Source: a virus
Virus record (IMG/VR): IMGVR_UViG_3300030380_004057
Coordinates: 3,849 to 67,848 of that record
Strand: one strand, 5' to 3'
Length of the DNA: 64,000 bases
The notes below the pieces were generated by a model. That model had not been told where the DNA came from. It saw only the letters and a list, made by a program, of their open reading frames with translations, and made no database searches. Shown one piece after another: positions 32,801 through 41,318 of this stretch. Position 1 is the stretch's first letter. The number at the start of each line of letters is the position of its first letter. The position numbers were made by a program, and so were the translations under genes.

Positions 32801-33169
32801 GAACAAACTGTTTTTGAAAAAGCAGCTAGGTTTAATGATAATGTCAAAGGTAGGTTTGGTTCTAGTGGTGACTTAGAAATCTATCACGATGGCACAGATA
32901 GCTTTATTGATGATGCAGGTACAGGTGATTTAAGAATTAGAAGTAATTTCTTAAAAATTGAAAAGTACACAGGTGAAACAATGGCAACTTTTAATGACGA
33001 TAATGCTGTTTCATTATATTTCAATAATTCTAAAAAGCTTGAAACAACAAGCTCGGGTATAAATATTCAAAGTGTGCCAGAACACGCTGATAACTCAGCA
33101 GCTAGTTCAGCTGGTTTAGCTGTAGGTGATGTTTATAGAACTGGAGATCTTCTTAAAATAAGACATTAG
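29888..33169 (+). CDS. Composite fibre: YadA-like repeats plus FG-DL/YHDG repeats, 1093 aa
   Basis: 1093 residues. The first 37 nearly copy the start of the preceding fibre (same INIGTSANDGTGSTLR). Residues about 50-285 are YadA-like beta-roll units (four to five of the 70-residue kind). Residues about 295-1010 are nine full and one partial repeat of 70-80 residues: DNxKxxFGxGxDLxIYHDG, GDLxIxNxxDDxDIIF, SDDGSGGxxEYFRLDG. The end (SLYFNNSKKLETTSSG, GDVYRTGDLLKIRH) is a standard closing element without S74. It combines modules of the genes at 14,283 and 25,291, pointing to module exchange. Confidence 0.82.
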   Translation: MAKQTINIGTSANDGTGSTLRAAFDITNDNFTELYDGSGGLLHKIEGTNFTGSLLVGHSTTGTLSSAQNNTGIGIGALDALTSGDNNVAVGKSAGSSITTGSYNVLLGRSAGISLSTGGENIAIGFAALSLEDGNGKNIAIGTNALEDLNAGADAYNIAIGHDAGRNISTGVQNTIIGGLAGDALATGSENVAIGYLALSAEDGHGANVAVGHSALKVLNAGASGVNAAFGYGAGIAVSTGVRNTLLGSEAAASLTTGSNNTVIGYQAAASAVDVDNEITLGNSSVANVRIPSDSTLKIGASGDLQLEHLSGNSFIKNTAVGDLYIENQVDDGDVIFRCDDSSGGLATYFKLDGANHVVSIAKPFFFQDNVKIYIGNSFDLEIYHDTTNSIINNKTNDLIIQNSADDKDVIFRSDDGSGGLATYFKLDGATSKTIFETSTRHKDNVKANFGDGEDLQIYHTGTGSIIQNLTGNLTITEDQNDGDIIFRCDDGSGGTAEYFRVDGSSLLNIFSKDIRLMDSVRLNMGDQNDLHLRHNGTNALVTNSTGDLFITNEADDKDIIFRSDDGSGGITEYFRLDGGNASGGVVTTLFPDNSKVVVGNDSDARFWHNGTNSFIQNITGDLEIQNYANDSDIVFQSDDGSGGITEYFRVDGGQEVNVFSKNIKLEDNIKAIFGGGNDLQIAHDGFDSYINNFTGDLNIVNLADDKDIIFKSDDGSGGTETYFFLDGSLSSGNPITVFPDNSKLIFGSDTDLRLFHSGSEAKIENYTGNLTIQQNADDGDIVFESDNGSGGTAEYFRVDGSATNVVFSKDLLVNTTGGYFEVDVSDNSLKHADNTKAKYGTGNDLQIYHDGSNSYINNFAGELNIWQNADDKDIVFASDNGSGGVAEYLRLDGSATQIKIEKETVFADNIKADFGAGADLQIYHNGTNSVIDNITGDLFIRQFTDDGDIRFQSDDGSGGTTEYLRLDGGVEQTVFEKAARFNDNVKGRFGSSGDLEIYHDGTDSFIDDAGTGDLRIRSNFLKIEKYTGETMATFNDDNAVSLYFNNSKKLETTSSGINIQSVPEHADNSAASSAGLAVGDVYRTGDLLKIRH

Positions 33170-33235
33170 AGTAAAAACGCTAGAAAACAAGTAAATATAT
33201 ATAAGTAATTAATAATCAATAAATAAAATTAAATT

Positions 33236-33469
33236 ATGAGTGAAGAAACATGGAGTGCTGAAGAATTAGCACAACAAAAATTAGCTACTATGGATTCTGT
33301 AGCAATCGTTGAAAAAGTTAGAGCTGTTGAAGAAGCAGATAGAACTGACGATGAAAAAGATCAGTTAGCTAGAAACGAAAGACATATACAGCTTAAAATG
33401 GCTATTACACAATTTGTATCTGGCTTATCAGTAGATGAAAAAGCTAAAATAGACGCTTTAAAATTATAA
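33236..33469 (+). CDS. Hypothetical helical protein, 77 aa
   Basis: 77 acidic, helix-rich residues, MSEETWSAEELAQQKLATMD, then RAVEEADRTDDEKDQLARNE. Follows the last fibre gene after a 66-base gap that may hold a promoter, and precedes the lysis genes. Could be a fibre assembly factor. Family not recognised. Confidence 0.65.
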   Translation: MSEETWSAEELAQQKLATMDSVAIVEKVRAVEEADRTDDEKDQLARNERHIQLKMAITQFVSGLSVDEKAKIDALKL

Positions 33470-33470
33470 T

Positions 33471-33632
33471 ATGAAAAAGTTTTTTTTAGAAGTAAAAAGA
33501 AGATTTAAGCTTGTTTTAGTAGAGCTTAAAGATGTTTTCGTAGCAACTAAAGAAGTCGGTAATCAAATCGGTGATATTAGCGGTGCTGTAAAAGGTAAAA
33601 AAAGAAAAGGCAGAAAAAATGTCAAAAAATAA
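33471..33632 (+). CDS. Small basic protein, 53 aa
   Basis: 53 residues from ATG 33471: amphipathic N-terminal half (KKFFLEVKRRFKLVLVELKD) and Lys-rich end. Overlaps the holin start by 14 bases, so probably works with it. No family recognised. Confidence 0.6.
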   Translation: MKKFFLEVKRRFKLVLVELKDVFVATKEVGNQIGDISGAVKGKKRKGRKNVKK

Positions 33633-34080
33633 AAAGAAGTTTTCAGAAACTAAAGTTGGTGCTTTTTTAAGTAAAGCAGCTCCAGGTATATTAGGTACTG
33701 TTGGTGATGTACTGCCAGACAGCGGCGTGTTTGGTGTTGTAAAAAACTTAATACAAAAAGAACCATCTTTACCAGCTGAAGATAAAGAAAAAGCAATGAA
33801 GCTATTAGATATGGATATAGTTGAAATGCAAGAAGTATCAAAGCGTTGGGAAAGCGATATGAAGTCAGATAGCTGGCTTAGTAAAAACACTCGTCCAATG
33901 TCTTTAATATTTCTAACTATATCTATGATTTTGTTAATATTATTAGACAGCTTTAAGTGGAGCTTTAGTGTTTCGCCTGGTTGGGTTGATTTATTACAAA
34001 CATTATTAGTAACAGTATACGTAGCTTATTTTGGTTCGCGTGGTGCTGAAAAATTTCAAACAATTAAAAATAAAAATTAA
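33619..34080 (+). CDS. Holin of the GTA/3TM type
   Basis: 153 residues. Central RWESDMKSDSWLSKNTRPMS followed by hydrophobic segment LIFLTISMILLILLDSF, then WVDLLQTLLVTVYVAYFGSR and GAEK is the pattern of the 3TM holin family found in gene transfer agents and marine phages. Two membrane segments are clear, and a third, weaker one may lie in the N-terminal GAFLSKAAPGILGTVG. It would open the inner membrane at the end of infection. The endolysin lies 30 kb away at 63,523. Confidence 0.8.
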   Translation: MSKNKKKFSETKVGAFLSKAAPGILGTVGDVLPDSGVFGVVKNLIQKEPSLPAEDKEKAMKLLDMDIVEMQEVSKRWESDMKSDSWLSKNTRPMSLIFLTISMILLILLDSFKWSFSVSPGWVDLLQTLLVTVYVAYFGSRGAEKFQTIKNKN

Positions 34081-34088
34081 ATACAATT

Positions 34089-34352
34089 ATGAGTAAAGAA
34101 TTAAAAATTACAGAAGAACAATTAAAAAAAGTTCAAGCGCAAGTAAAAGTTAGAGGACAATTAGTTAATGACATTGGCGCTGTAGAAGCTCAAAAACACG
34201 AGCTACTTCATGCTTTAAATAACGTTATGCAGAAAACAAAAGAAACTGCTGACGAGCTAGAAAAAGAGTACGGTAAGATTAACGTTAATCTTGAAGATGG
34301 TACTTACGAAGTTGTTGAAGAAGAAAAAGAAGAAGTAAAAGAAGAAAAATAA
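34089..34352 (+). CDS. Coiled-coil hypothetical protein, 87 aa
   Basis: 87 residues, long coiled coil (TEEQLKKVQAQVKVRGQLVN onwards, KTKETADELEKEYGKINVNL) and an acidic Glu/Lys tail. Eight bases after the holin. Might be a tail or assembly chaperone, or a lysis accessory. No family recognised. Confidence 0.68.
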   Translation: MSKELKITEEQLKKVQAQVKVRGQLVNDIGAVEAQKHELLHALNNVMQKTKETADELEKEYGKINVNLEDGTYEVVEEEKEEVKEEK

Positions 34353-34363
34353 ATATAATTCCT

Positions 34364-34591
34364 ATGGCTAAGTTAATTAGAAAAATAAGCATAGGAACTG
34401 ACTATAAAAACGAAGCAATGCACTACTCTGTAGGTCAACAGGTCTACGGAGGACATTGCATATGTGATATATTATTTGACAACAAAGATAATTCATATAA
34501 TATATTTATAAAAAAAGAAGACGAAGTTATACCGTGGAAGAAGTTTAATTCTAACATGGCTATATCAATTGAATACAATTTAGAGTATTAA
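34364..34591 (+). CDS. Hypothetical protein, 75 aa
   Basis: 75 residues, opening MAKLIRKISIGTDYKNEAMH, with VGQQVYGGHCICDILFDNKD suggesting a small beta-barrel. Stop overlaps the start of the next gene (TAATG). I recognise the general form from marine phages but no function. Confidence 0.68.
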   Translation: MAKLIRKISIGTDYKNEAMHYSVGQQVYGGHCICDILFDNKDNSYNIFIKKEDEVIPWKKFNSNMAISIEYNLEY

Positions 34592-35211
34592 TGCAAAGTT
34601 TATTTAATTTTATAGTACAACCAAAAAATAAAAGATACGAAAACGAAGTTGATATTAATGGTAGCAAGCTTATTATTAATACAACTATGGACGATCATAA
34701 ATACGTAAGTAGAATAGGTGTTATTAAATCAGTACCTAAAGTTGGTGATACAAATATTAAGGTTGGTGATGAAGTTATAGTACATCACAATGTATTTAGA
34801 AGATTTTATAATATGAAAGGCGAAGAAAAAAACAGCTCATCATATTTTAAAGAAGATTTATATTTTTGTTATTATGATCAAATATTTTTATACAAACAAG
34901 ATAATGAGTGGAAAGCTCCTTTTGAGTTTTGTTTTGTAAAACCTATTGAAAATAAAAAACAATTTGTAACAGTTCAAAAAGAACGTCCTCGTGTTGGTAT
35001 ACTAAAATATGGTAATAGTTCCTTAGATGCTCTTAAAGTGCACGAGGGAAGCCTTGTAGGGTTTAGCCCTAGCAGCGAGTATGAATTTATTATAGAAAAT
35101 AACAGATTATACCGTATGCGAACTAATGATATTACAATTAAATATGAATACAAAGGAGACGAAGTTGAATATAATCCAAGCTGGGCAAGTGGCTGTGGAC
35201 GAACTTATTAA
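34591..35211 (+). CDS. Hypothetical beta-rich protein, 206 aa
   Basis: 206 residues. INGSKLIINTTMDDHKYVSR, KVGDTNIKVGDEVIVHHNVF and later KYGNSSLDALKVHEGSLVGF resemble the GroES-like or chaperonin-10-type beta-barrel pattern (VGDxVxVHH) but without a mobile loop. Overlaps the next gene by up to 86 bases. Role unknown; it precedes the packaging genes. Confidence 0.65.
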   Translation: MQSLFNFIVQPKNKRYENEVDINGSKLIINTTMDDHKYVSRIGVIKSVPKVGDTNIKVGDEVIVHHNVFRRFYNMKGEEKNSSSYFKEDLYFCYYDQIFLYKQDNEWKAPFEFCFVKPIENKKQFVTVQKERPRVGILKYGNSSLDALKVHEGSLVGFSPSSEYEFIIENNRLYRMRTNDITIKYEYKGDEVEYNPSWASGCGRTY

Positions 35212-35419
35212 AGTTGCTAAAGAACCTATTGTAGACTCAGAAGATGATATAAGTGCTGACAGATTAAAAAATGCTGCGGCTACAAAAAAGCTAGCAATAT
35301 TTGATGCTTTTGAAATACTTAAACGTATACAAGAAGAAAAGGATATGCTAGAAGACAGGCCTAAAAAAGAAACAAAAGAAAAAACTTTTAAAGGTTTTGC
35401 TGAAAGGAGGTCTAAATGA
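35126..35419 (+). CDS. Hypothetical protein upstream of terminase (possible small terminase)
   Basis: 97 residues if started at 35126. ATG 35144 (MNTKETKLN) shortens the overlap with the preceding gene, and a GTG near 35190 would nearly remove it. Helical: QVAVDELIKVAKEP, RLKNAAATKKLAIFDAFEIL, acidic then basic tail. Its stop overlaps the large terminase start by four bases, the usual place for a small terminase, but no DNA-binding motif is evident. Confidence 0.6.
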   Translation: MILQLNMNTKETKLNIIQAGQVAVDELIKVAKEPIVDSEDDISADRLKNAAATKKLAIFDAFEILKRIQEEKDMLEDRPKKETKEKTFKGFAERRSK

Positions 35420-37635
35420 AGTATGAACAATCTTTAATAAAAGTACTAAAAGACTATGTTAAACCTAAAGTTTTAGCTAGAAATAATAGGTATAAAAAAT
35501 GGGAGTACGGTTACAACGAAGATCACGACTTTGTAGTTATAAGTAAAACGGGCGAGATAGGTGAAGTATGTGAAATACAAAATTTAAAAATAGCTTTACC
35601 TAAAGCAAACAATGTTTATAAGTTTAAACAAAACAAATGGGCTAAGTTTGATTATCCTGACGAGTTAAAAAAAATTAAAACTGTTTATGATTTTAAGCAG
35701 TATCCACAAGATTTTAAAGAAAAATGGTATGATTACATCGATAATGAGTTTACCCGTAGGGAAGAAGGTTTTTGGTTTTATAACAAAGATATTCCTACTT
35801 ACATTAGTGGCACTCATTATATGTACTTGCAGTGGTCTAAGATTGACGTCGGGGCACCAAACTTCCGTGAGTCAAATAGATTATTCTTTATTTTCTGGGA
35901 AGCTTGTAAGGCAGATTCACGATCCTTTGGGATGTGCTACCTTAAGAATAGGCGGTCCGGGTTTTCTTTCATGGCCTCAGGAGAGGTGGTTAACCTGGCA
36001 ACCATATCAAGTGACTCTAGGTATGGTATATTATCCAAATCTGGACCTGATGCCAAATCCATGTTCACAGATAAGGTGGTACCCATATCAGTTAATTATC
36101 CCTTCTTTTTCAAACCGACCCAAGACGGAATGGACAGGCCCAAGACCGAGCTTGCCTACAGAGTACCAGCAACCAAATACACCCGTCGTAAACTTACCGC
36201 CCCCACCACCGACGAAACCTTACAAGATCTACAGGGACTTGACACCACTATCGACTGGAAAAATACAGGTGACAACTCCTATGATGGGGAGAAACTCAAG
36301 CTCCTCGTCCATGATGAATCGGGGAAGTGGGAAAGGCCGAACAACATCCTCAACAACTGGAGGGTTACGAAAACCACATTAAGATTAGGTAGTAGAATAG
36401 TTGGTAAGTGCATGATGGGCTCAACATCAAACGCATTAGATAAAGGTGGTGACAACTTTAAAAAGTTATACTATGATTCAGATGTTACAAAAAGAAACCG
36501 CAATGGACAGACTCGCTCAGGACTATATAGTTTGTTCATACCTATGGAATGGAACTACGAAGGATACATTGATTCTCATGGACTACCTGTATTCCAAGAT
36601 CCAACAGAAAAGGTTTTTGGACCACATGGAGATGAAATTAAAAACGGAGTAATTGATTATTGGAATAACGAAGTAGATGGTTTAAAATCTGATCAAGATG
36701 CTTTAAATGAATTTTATAGACAGTTTCCACGCACAGAGCAACATGCTTTTAGAGACGAAACAAAACAGAGTTTATTTAATTTAACAAAAATATACGAACA
36801 GGTAGATTATAACGAAGAAGTTAAAATGTCTGGGCTTATAACGCAAGGTAGCTTTCAATGGCGTAACGGTGTTAAAGATACTACTGTAGAGTTTATGCCA
36901 AATAATAACGGTAGGTTTAAAATAAGCTGGACACCTGATGCTAACATGCAAAACAGAATAATAGTTAAAAACGGTGTTAAGTTTCCTGGTAATGAACACG
37001 TTGGCGCTTTTGGTTGTGACAGTTATGATATATCAGGTACTGTTGACAGGTTAGGATCTAATGGGGCTTTACACGGTGTTACTAAGTTTAGTATGGAAAA
37101 CGCACCTCCTAATAGAATATTTTTAGAATATGTAGCAAGACCTCAAACCGCTGAAATATTTTTTGAAGATGTTCTTATGGCACTAGTATTTTACGGTATG
37201 CCAATATTGTGTGAAAATAATAAACCAAGACTTTTATATTATTTAAAACGTCGAGGCTATAGAGGTTATTCAATGAATAGACCTGATAAAATTTGGAACA
37301 AATTATCTGTTACAGAAAAAGAAATAGGTGGTATACCTAATTCTAGCGAAGACATTAAACAAGCTCATGCTGCAGCTATAGAAAGCTATGTTGAAAACTA
37401 TGTAGGAAGATTAAATGAAAGTTATGGTGATATGTATTTTAATAGAACTTTAGAAGACTGGGCTAAGTTTGACATAAACAATAGAACTAAATTTGACGCG
37501 TCAATAAGTTCTGGTTTAGCCTTAATGGCTTGCAATAAAAACCTATATAAACCGATACAAGAAAGAAAAATAAAATCAATTAATCTTGGTATTAAAAAAT
37601 ATAATAACCAAGGAGTGAGATCTCAAATAATTTAA
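35416..37635 (+). CDS. terL: Large terminase subunit
   Basis: 739 residues. A degenerate Walker A lies in KNRRSGFSFMASGE near 177-190, Walker B with catalytic acid in LKLLVHDESGKWE near 294-306, and the nuclease domain begins at GAFGCDSYDISGTV with its Asp. It pumps DNA into the prohead and cuts it. An N-terminal extension of about 130 residues is longer than in many families. Bases about 35,835-36,380, coding the ATPase core, are much richer in G+C than the rest, with unusual CCC and ACC codons. Four bases overlap upstream; two bases to the portal gene. Confidence 0.88.
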   Translation: MKYEQSLIKVLKDYVKPKVLARNNRYKKWEYGYNEDHDFVVISKTGEIGEVCEIQNLKIALPKANNVYKFKQNKWAKFDYPDELKKIKTVYDFKQYPQDFKEKWYDYIDNEFTRREEGFWFYNKDIPTYISGTHYMYLQWSKIDVGAPNFRESNRLFFIFWEACKADSRSFGMCYLKNRRSGFSFMASGEVVNLATISSDSRYGILSKSGPDAKSMFTDKVVPISVNYPFFFKPTQDGMDRPKTELAYRVPATKYTRRKLTAPTTDETLQDLQGLDTTIDWKNTGDNSYDGEKLKLLVHDESGKWERPNNILNNWRVTKTTLRLGSRIVGKCMMGSTSNALDKGGDNFKKLYYDSDVTKRNRNGQTRSGLYSLFIPMEWNYEGYIDSHGLPVFQDPTEKVFGPHGDEIKNGVIDYWNNEVDGLKSDQDALNEFYRQFPRTEQHAFRDETKQSLFNLTKIYEQVDYNEEVKMSGLITQGSFQWRNGVKDTTVEFMPNNNGRFKISWTPDANMQNRIIVKNGVKFPGNEHVGAFGCDSYDISGTVDRLGSNGALHGVTKFSMENAPPNRIFLEYVARPQTAEIFFEDVLMALVFYGMPILCENNKPRLLYYLKRRGYRGYSMNRPDKIWNKLSVTEKEIGGIPNSSEDIKQAHAAAIESYVENYVGRLNESYGDMYFNRTLEDWAKFDINNRTKFDASISSGLALMACNKNLYKPIQERKIKSINLGIKKYNNQGVRSQII

Positions 37636-37637
37636 AG

Positions 37638-40049
37638 ATGATTAAAAAAGGTATTAAAACCTCTTTTCCTAGCCAAGCTGTTAGTGATGAAGAAAAGATG
37701 AGTGCTGAGTATGGCGCTAAAGTTGGTTCAGCTATTGAGCATGAGTGGTTTAGTAATAATGAAAACTCAAATAGATACACTACTTTTAAAGAATCTTTTC
37801 ATTCGTTAAGACTATATGCAAGAGGTGAGCAGTCAATTAAAAAATATAAAGATGAATTATCTATTAACGGTGATTTATCTTATTTAAATTTAGACTGGAA
37901 ACCTGTACCTATTATATCTAAGTTTGTAGATATAGTTGTAAACGGTATGGCTGATAGATTATACGATATTAAAGCATACTCGCAGGATCCAGCTGCTATA
38001 AAAGAGAGAACTGATTATGTTGAAAATATTGTGTCAGATATGGAAGCTAAAGGATTTAATGATCAAGTAGCTCAACAGTTTGGTATAAATATGTATAAAA
38101 CTGATCAATCAAGGTTACCAACAAGTAATGAAGAACTACAGCTTCATATGCAGCTTGATTATAAACAAAGTATTGAAATAGCAGAAGAAGAAGCAATTAA
38201 CAGTGTATTTGACGCTAATAAATACGATTATTTATCTAAAAGAGTTAATCATGATTTAGTTACTCTAGGTATTGGTGCTGTAAAAAATTCATTTAATAAA
38301 TCAGAAGGTATTAAAATAGAATATGTTGACCCTGCTGATTTAGTTTATTCTTATACAGACTCACCTTATTTTGATGATATATATTATGTAGGTGAAGTAA
38401 AACAAGTTTATGCTAACGAGCTTAAAAAACAGTTTCCACAAGTAACTGATGAAGAAATAGAAAGATATAGAGGTTATTCAAACGGTTATAGAAAAAGAAC
38501 AATTGTAAATAAAAAAGGTGACGACAGCAATACTATAAGTGTTTTATATTTTGAATATAAAACTTATATGAGTGAAGTTTATAAAGTAAAAAATACATCT
38601 ACAGGCGGACAAAGAGCTATTAGAAAAGATAGTGGTTTTAATCCACCTAAAAATGAAGACTTTGAAAAAGTTGAAAGAGTTATAGAAGTTGTATATGAAG
38701 GGGCTAAAATATTAGGTAGTGGGTCAGATAAGCTTTTAAAGTGGGAGTTAAAGAAAAATATGATGAGACCTAAGGCTGATACTACTAAAGCTGTAATGAG
38801 TTATAGCATGTGTGCTCCGCGTATGTATGAAGGTCGTATTGAAAGTTTAGTAAGCCGTATAACTGGTTTTGCAGATATGATACAGCTTACTCATTTAAAG
38901 CTACAACAAGTTATGGCTAAAATGGTACCAGACGGTGTTTATTTAGACGCTGATGCTTTAGCTGAAATAGATTTAGGTAATGGTACTAATTATAATCCGC
39001 AAGAAGCTTTAAATATGTATTTCCAAACTGGTAGTGTTATTGGTAGATCAATGACTCAAGATGGTGATATGAACAGGGGTATAAGGCCAGTAACTGAAAT
39101 AAACTCTAGTACTAAAGGTGGTAAAATACAAAGTTTAATACAAACTTATAATTATTATCTTCAAATGATGCGTGATGTAACTGGATTAAATGAAGCTAGA
39201 GATGGAAGTACGCCAGATAAAAACGCTTTAGTAGGTGTTCAAAAACTTGCAGCAGCAAACAGTAACACAGCAACTAGACACATATTGCAAGGTAGTTTAT
39301 ATATAACCTTATCGCTTGCAGAGTGTATTGCTATGAGAATATCAGATGTTATAGAATATTCTCCCACAAAAGAATCTTTTATAAAATCTTTAGGTAAATT
39401 TAATGTTGGTACATTAGAAGAAATGTCTAGTTTACACTTGCATGATTTTGGTATATTTTTAGAGTTAGCGCCTGATGAAGAAGAAAAGGCTAGACTAGAA
39501 AATAATATACAAATGGCTTTACAACAAAATACTATAAACTTAGAAGACGCTATTGATATACGTGAAGTTAGAAATATAAAGCTAGCAAATCAATTGTTGA
39601 AAATAAGAAGAAAAGCTAAAGAAGCTATTGATCAACAAAAAGCTCAGCAAAATATACAAGCTCAAGCACAGGCTAACGCCGCTGCTTCTGAAAGAGCAAC
39701 CGCAGCTGAAATGCAAAAACAACAAGCTTTAAATGAAGGTAAAGCTCAAATGGAACAAGTTAAAGCTCAGCTTGAAATGCAAAAACTAGAAAGAGAAGCT
39801 CAGCTTAAAAAAGAATTAATGCAAATTGAGTTTGAGATGAATATGCAGTTGAGACAAGCTGAAGCAAATGTATTAAAGCAAAGAGAAAAACAAAAAGAAG
39901 ATCGTAAAGATGAAAGAACTAAGATACAAGCAACTCAACAAAGCGAGTTGATTGATCAAAGGAAAAAAGAAACAGGACCTAAAAGTTTTGAATCAGCTGG
40001 ATTTGATAACTTAGATGGTTTTGGCCTAGAACAATTTGATCCTAGGTAG
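37638..40049 (+). CDS. Portal protein
   Basis: 803 residues. SYLNLDWKPVPIISKFVDIV near 90-110, the crown/stem region, and a long C-terminal Gln/Ala/Glu/Lys coiled coil (about 660-780, e.g. QNIQAQAQANAAASERATAA) fit a podovirus-type portal, directly after terL and before the scaffold. It forms the dodecameric gate for DNA. Assignment rests on size, order and these patterns. A long coiled-coil tail is typical of P22- or T7-like portals with a barrel. Confidence 0.82.
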   Translation: MIKKGIKTSFPSQAVSDEEKMSAEYGAKVGSAIEHEWFSNNENSNRYTTFKESFHSLRLYARGEQSIKKYKDELSINGDLSYLNLDWKPVPIISKFVDIVVNGMADRLYDIKAYSQDPAAIKERTDYVENIVSDMEAKGFNDQVAQQFGINMYKTDQSRLPTSNEELQLHMQLDYKQSIEIAEEEAINSVFDANKYDYLSKRVNHDLVTLGIGAVKNSFNKSEGIKIEYVDPADLVYSYTDSPYFDDIYYVGEVKQVYANELKKQFPQVTDEEIERYRGYSNGYRKRTIVNKKGDDSNTISVLYFEYKTYMSEVYKVKNTSTGGQRAIRKDSGFNPPKNEDFEKVERVIEVVYEGAKILGSGSDKLLKWELKKNMMRPKADTTKAVMSYSMCAPRMYEGRIESLVSRITGFADMIQLTHLKLQQVMAKMVPDGVYLDADALAEIDLGNGTNYNPQEALNMYFQTGSVIGRSMTQDGDMNRGIRPVTEINSSTKGGKIQSLIQTYNYYLQMMRDVTGLNEARDGSTPDKNALVGVQKLAAANSNTATRHILQGSLYITLSLAECIAMRISDVIEYSPTKESFIKSLGKFNVGTLEEMSSLHLHDFGIFLELAPDEEEKARLENNIQMALQQNTINLEDAIDIREVRNIKLANQLLKIRRKAKEAIDQQKAQQNIQAQAQANAAASERATAAEMQKQQALNEGKAQMEQVKAQLEMQKLEREAQLKKELMQIEFEMNMQLRQAEANVLKQREKQKEDRKDERTKIQATQQSELIDQRKKETGPKSFESAGFDNLDGFGLEQFDPR

Positions 40050-40074
40050 TTTATTAATTATATAATATTATATC

Positions 40075-41298
40075 ATGGAAAATACTGAAAAACAAGAAAA
40101 CGTTATTCAAGAGGTAAAAACAGAAGAAACACCTGTAAACACTTCTAATGAACAACAAAAACAAGAAGAGCCAAAAGTTCAAGCTAGAATAGTTGAACAA
40201 GAAGGTGGTAATTTTAAAATCAAATTAAAAAAGAAAGATGAGCCCGTTCAAGAGCAAAGCACAGATGAAGTACCTGTTCGCGACAAATCCGACGATAGCG
40301 AAAAAGTTTCTGAAGAAAACAAGCAAGAAGAAGTTGAAAAGTCTACCGAAGAAACTAAAGAAGAAGAGGTAGTTCTTGAAGAGGTAAAACAAGAAGACAC
40401 GCAACAAGAAGAAGTTGTAGAAGAAAAAATTGAAGAACCTGTAGCGCAAACACAACCTGAGCCGCAAGTTGTTGTACCAGAAAACTTAAAAGATTTAGTT
40501 AAGTTTATGGAAGATACAGGTGGAACTCTAGAAGATTATGCTAGATTAAACGCGGATTATTCTAATATAGACGATAACGCTTTATTATTAGAATATTATA
40601 AAACGACTAAACCTCATTTAAACATGGAAGAAGTAAACTTTTTAATTGAAGATAACTTTCATTTTGATGAGGAAATTGATGAGCCAAGAAATATTAAAAA
40701 GAAAAAATTGGCTTTCAAAGAAGAAATTGTAAAAGCTCGAAAGCATCTTACTGGCCTAAAGGATCAGTATTACAAAGAAGTCAAGTTGGGTTCTAAGTTG
40801 ACCAGCGAGCAGAAAGAGGCAGTAGAATTTTACAATACATACAAACAAGAACAAGCCACTAATAGTGAGATCCAAAAACAACAGCTAGAACGTTTCCAAA
40901 AATCTACTGACTCTGTATTCAATAATAATTTCAAAGGTTTTGACTTTAACGTTGGAGAAAAAACTTATAGATACAATATTAAAGATGTTCAAGTTGTTAA
41001 AGAGTATCAAAGCGATATATCTAATTTCGTAAGAGAGTTTCTTAACGATAAAAATATGATGCAAGATGCAAAGGGATATCACAAAGCTTTATATGCTGGT
41101 AAAAACATTGATAAAATTGTTAAACATTTTTATGATCAAGGTAAAGCAGATGCTATAAAGGAAACAAGTATGAATGCTAAAAACATTGACATGTCTCCAA
41201 GAACTGCTGCACCTGTTGTTGATGCTGGTGGTAGAAAGTTTAGAGTATTAAGTGGCGATGATAGTTCTAGTTTGAAATTTAAAATTAGAAATAAATAA
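40075..41298 (+). CDS. Scaffold / head assembly protein
   Basis: 407 residues. The first 130 are Glu/Gln/Lys/Val-rich and disordered (EETKEEEVVLEEVKQEDTQQ), the rest helical, ending in a basic, Gly/Arg/Lys-rich tail (GGRKFRVLSG, SLKFKIRNK) such as scaffolds use to bind capsid. Position between portal and major capsid is diagnostic. Part of the gene (about 40,700-40,930) has slightly different base and codon use. Confidence 0.78.
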   Translation: MENTEKQENVIQEVKTEETPVNTSNEQQKQEEPKVQARIVEQEGGNFKIKLKKKDEPVQEQSTDEVPVRDKSDDSEKVSEENKQEEVEKSTEETKEEEVVLEEVKQEDTQQEEVVEEKIEEPVAQTQPEPQVVVPENLKDLVKFMEDTGGTLEDYARLNADYSNIDDNALLLEYYKTTKPHLNMEEVNFLIEDNFHFDEEIDEPRNIKKKKLAFKEEIVKARKHLTGLKDQYYKEVKLGSKLTSEQKEAVEFYNTYKQEQATNSEIQKQQLERFQKSTDSVFNNNFKGFDFNVGEKTYRYNIKDVQVVKEYQSDISNFVREFLNDKNMMQDAKGYHKALYAGKNIDKIVKHFYDQGKADAIKETSMNAKNIDMSPRTAAPVVDAGGRKFRVLSGDDSSSLKFKIRNK

Positions 41299-41318
41299 CA
41301 ACTTAAAATTTAAACAAA

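Noticed and set aside
35687-36382. 231-residue open frame in another frame inside terL
   Set aside because: It is Pro/Ser-rich without a recognisable fold and exists because the G+C-rich island lacks stop codons in that frame; the terL frame carries the Walker motifs.
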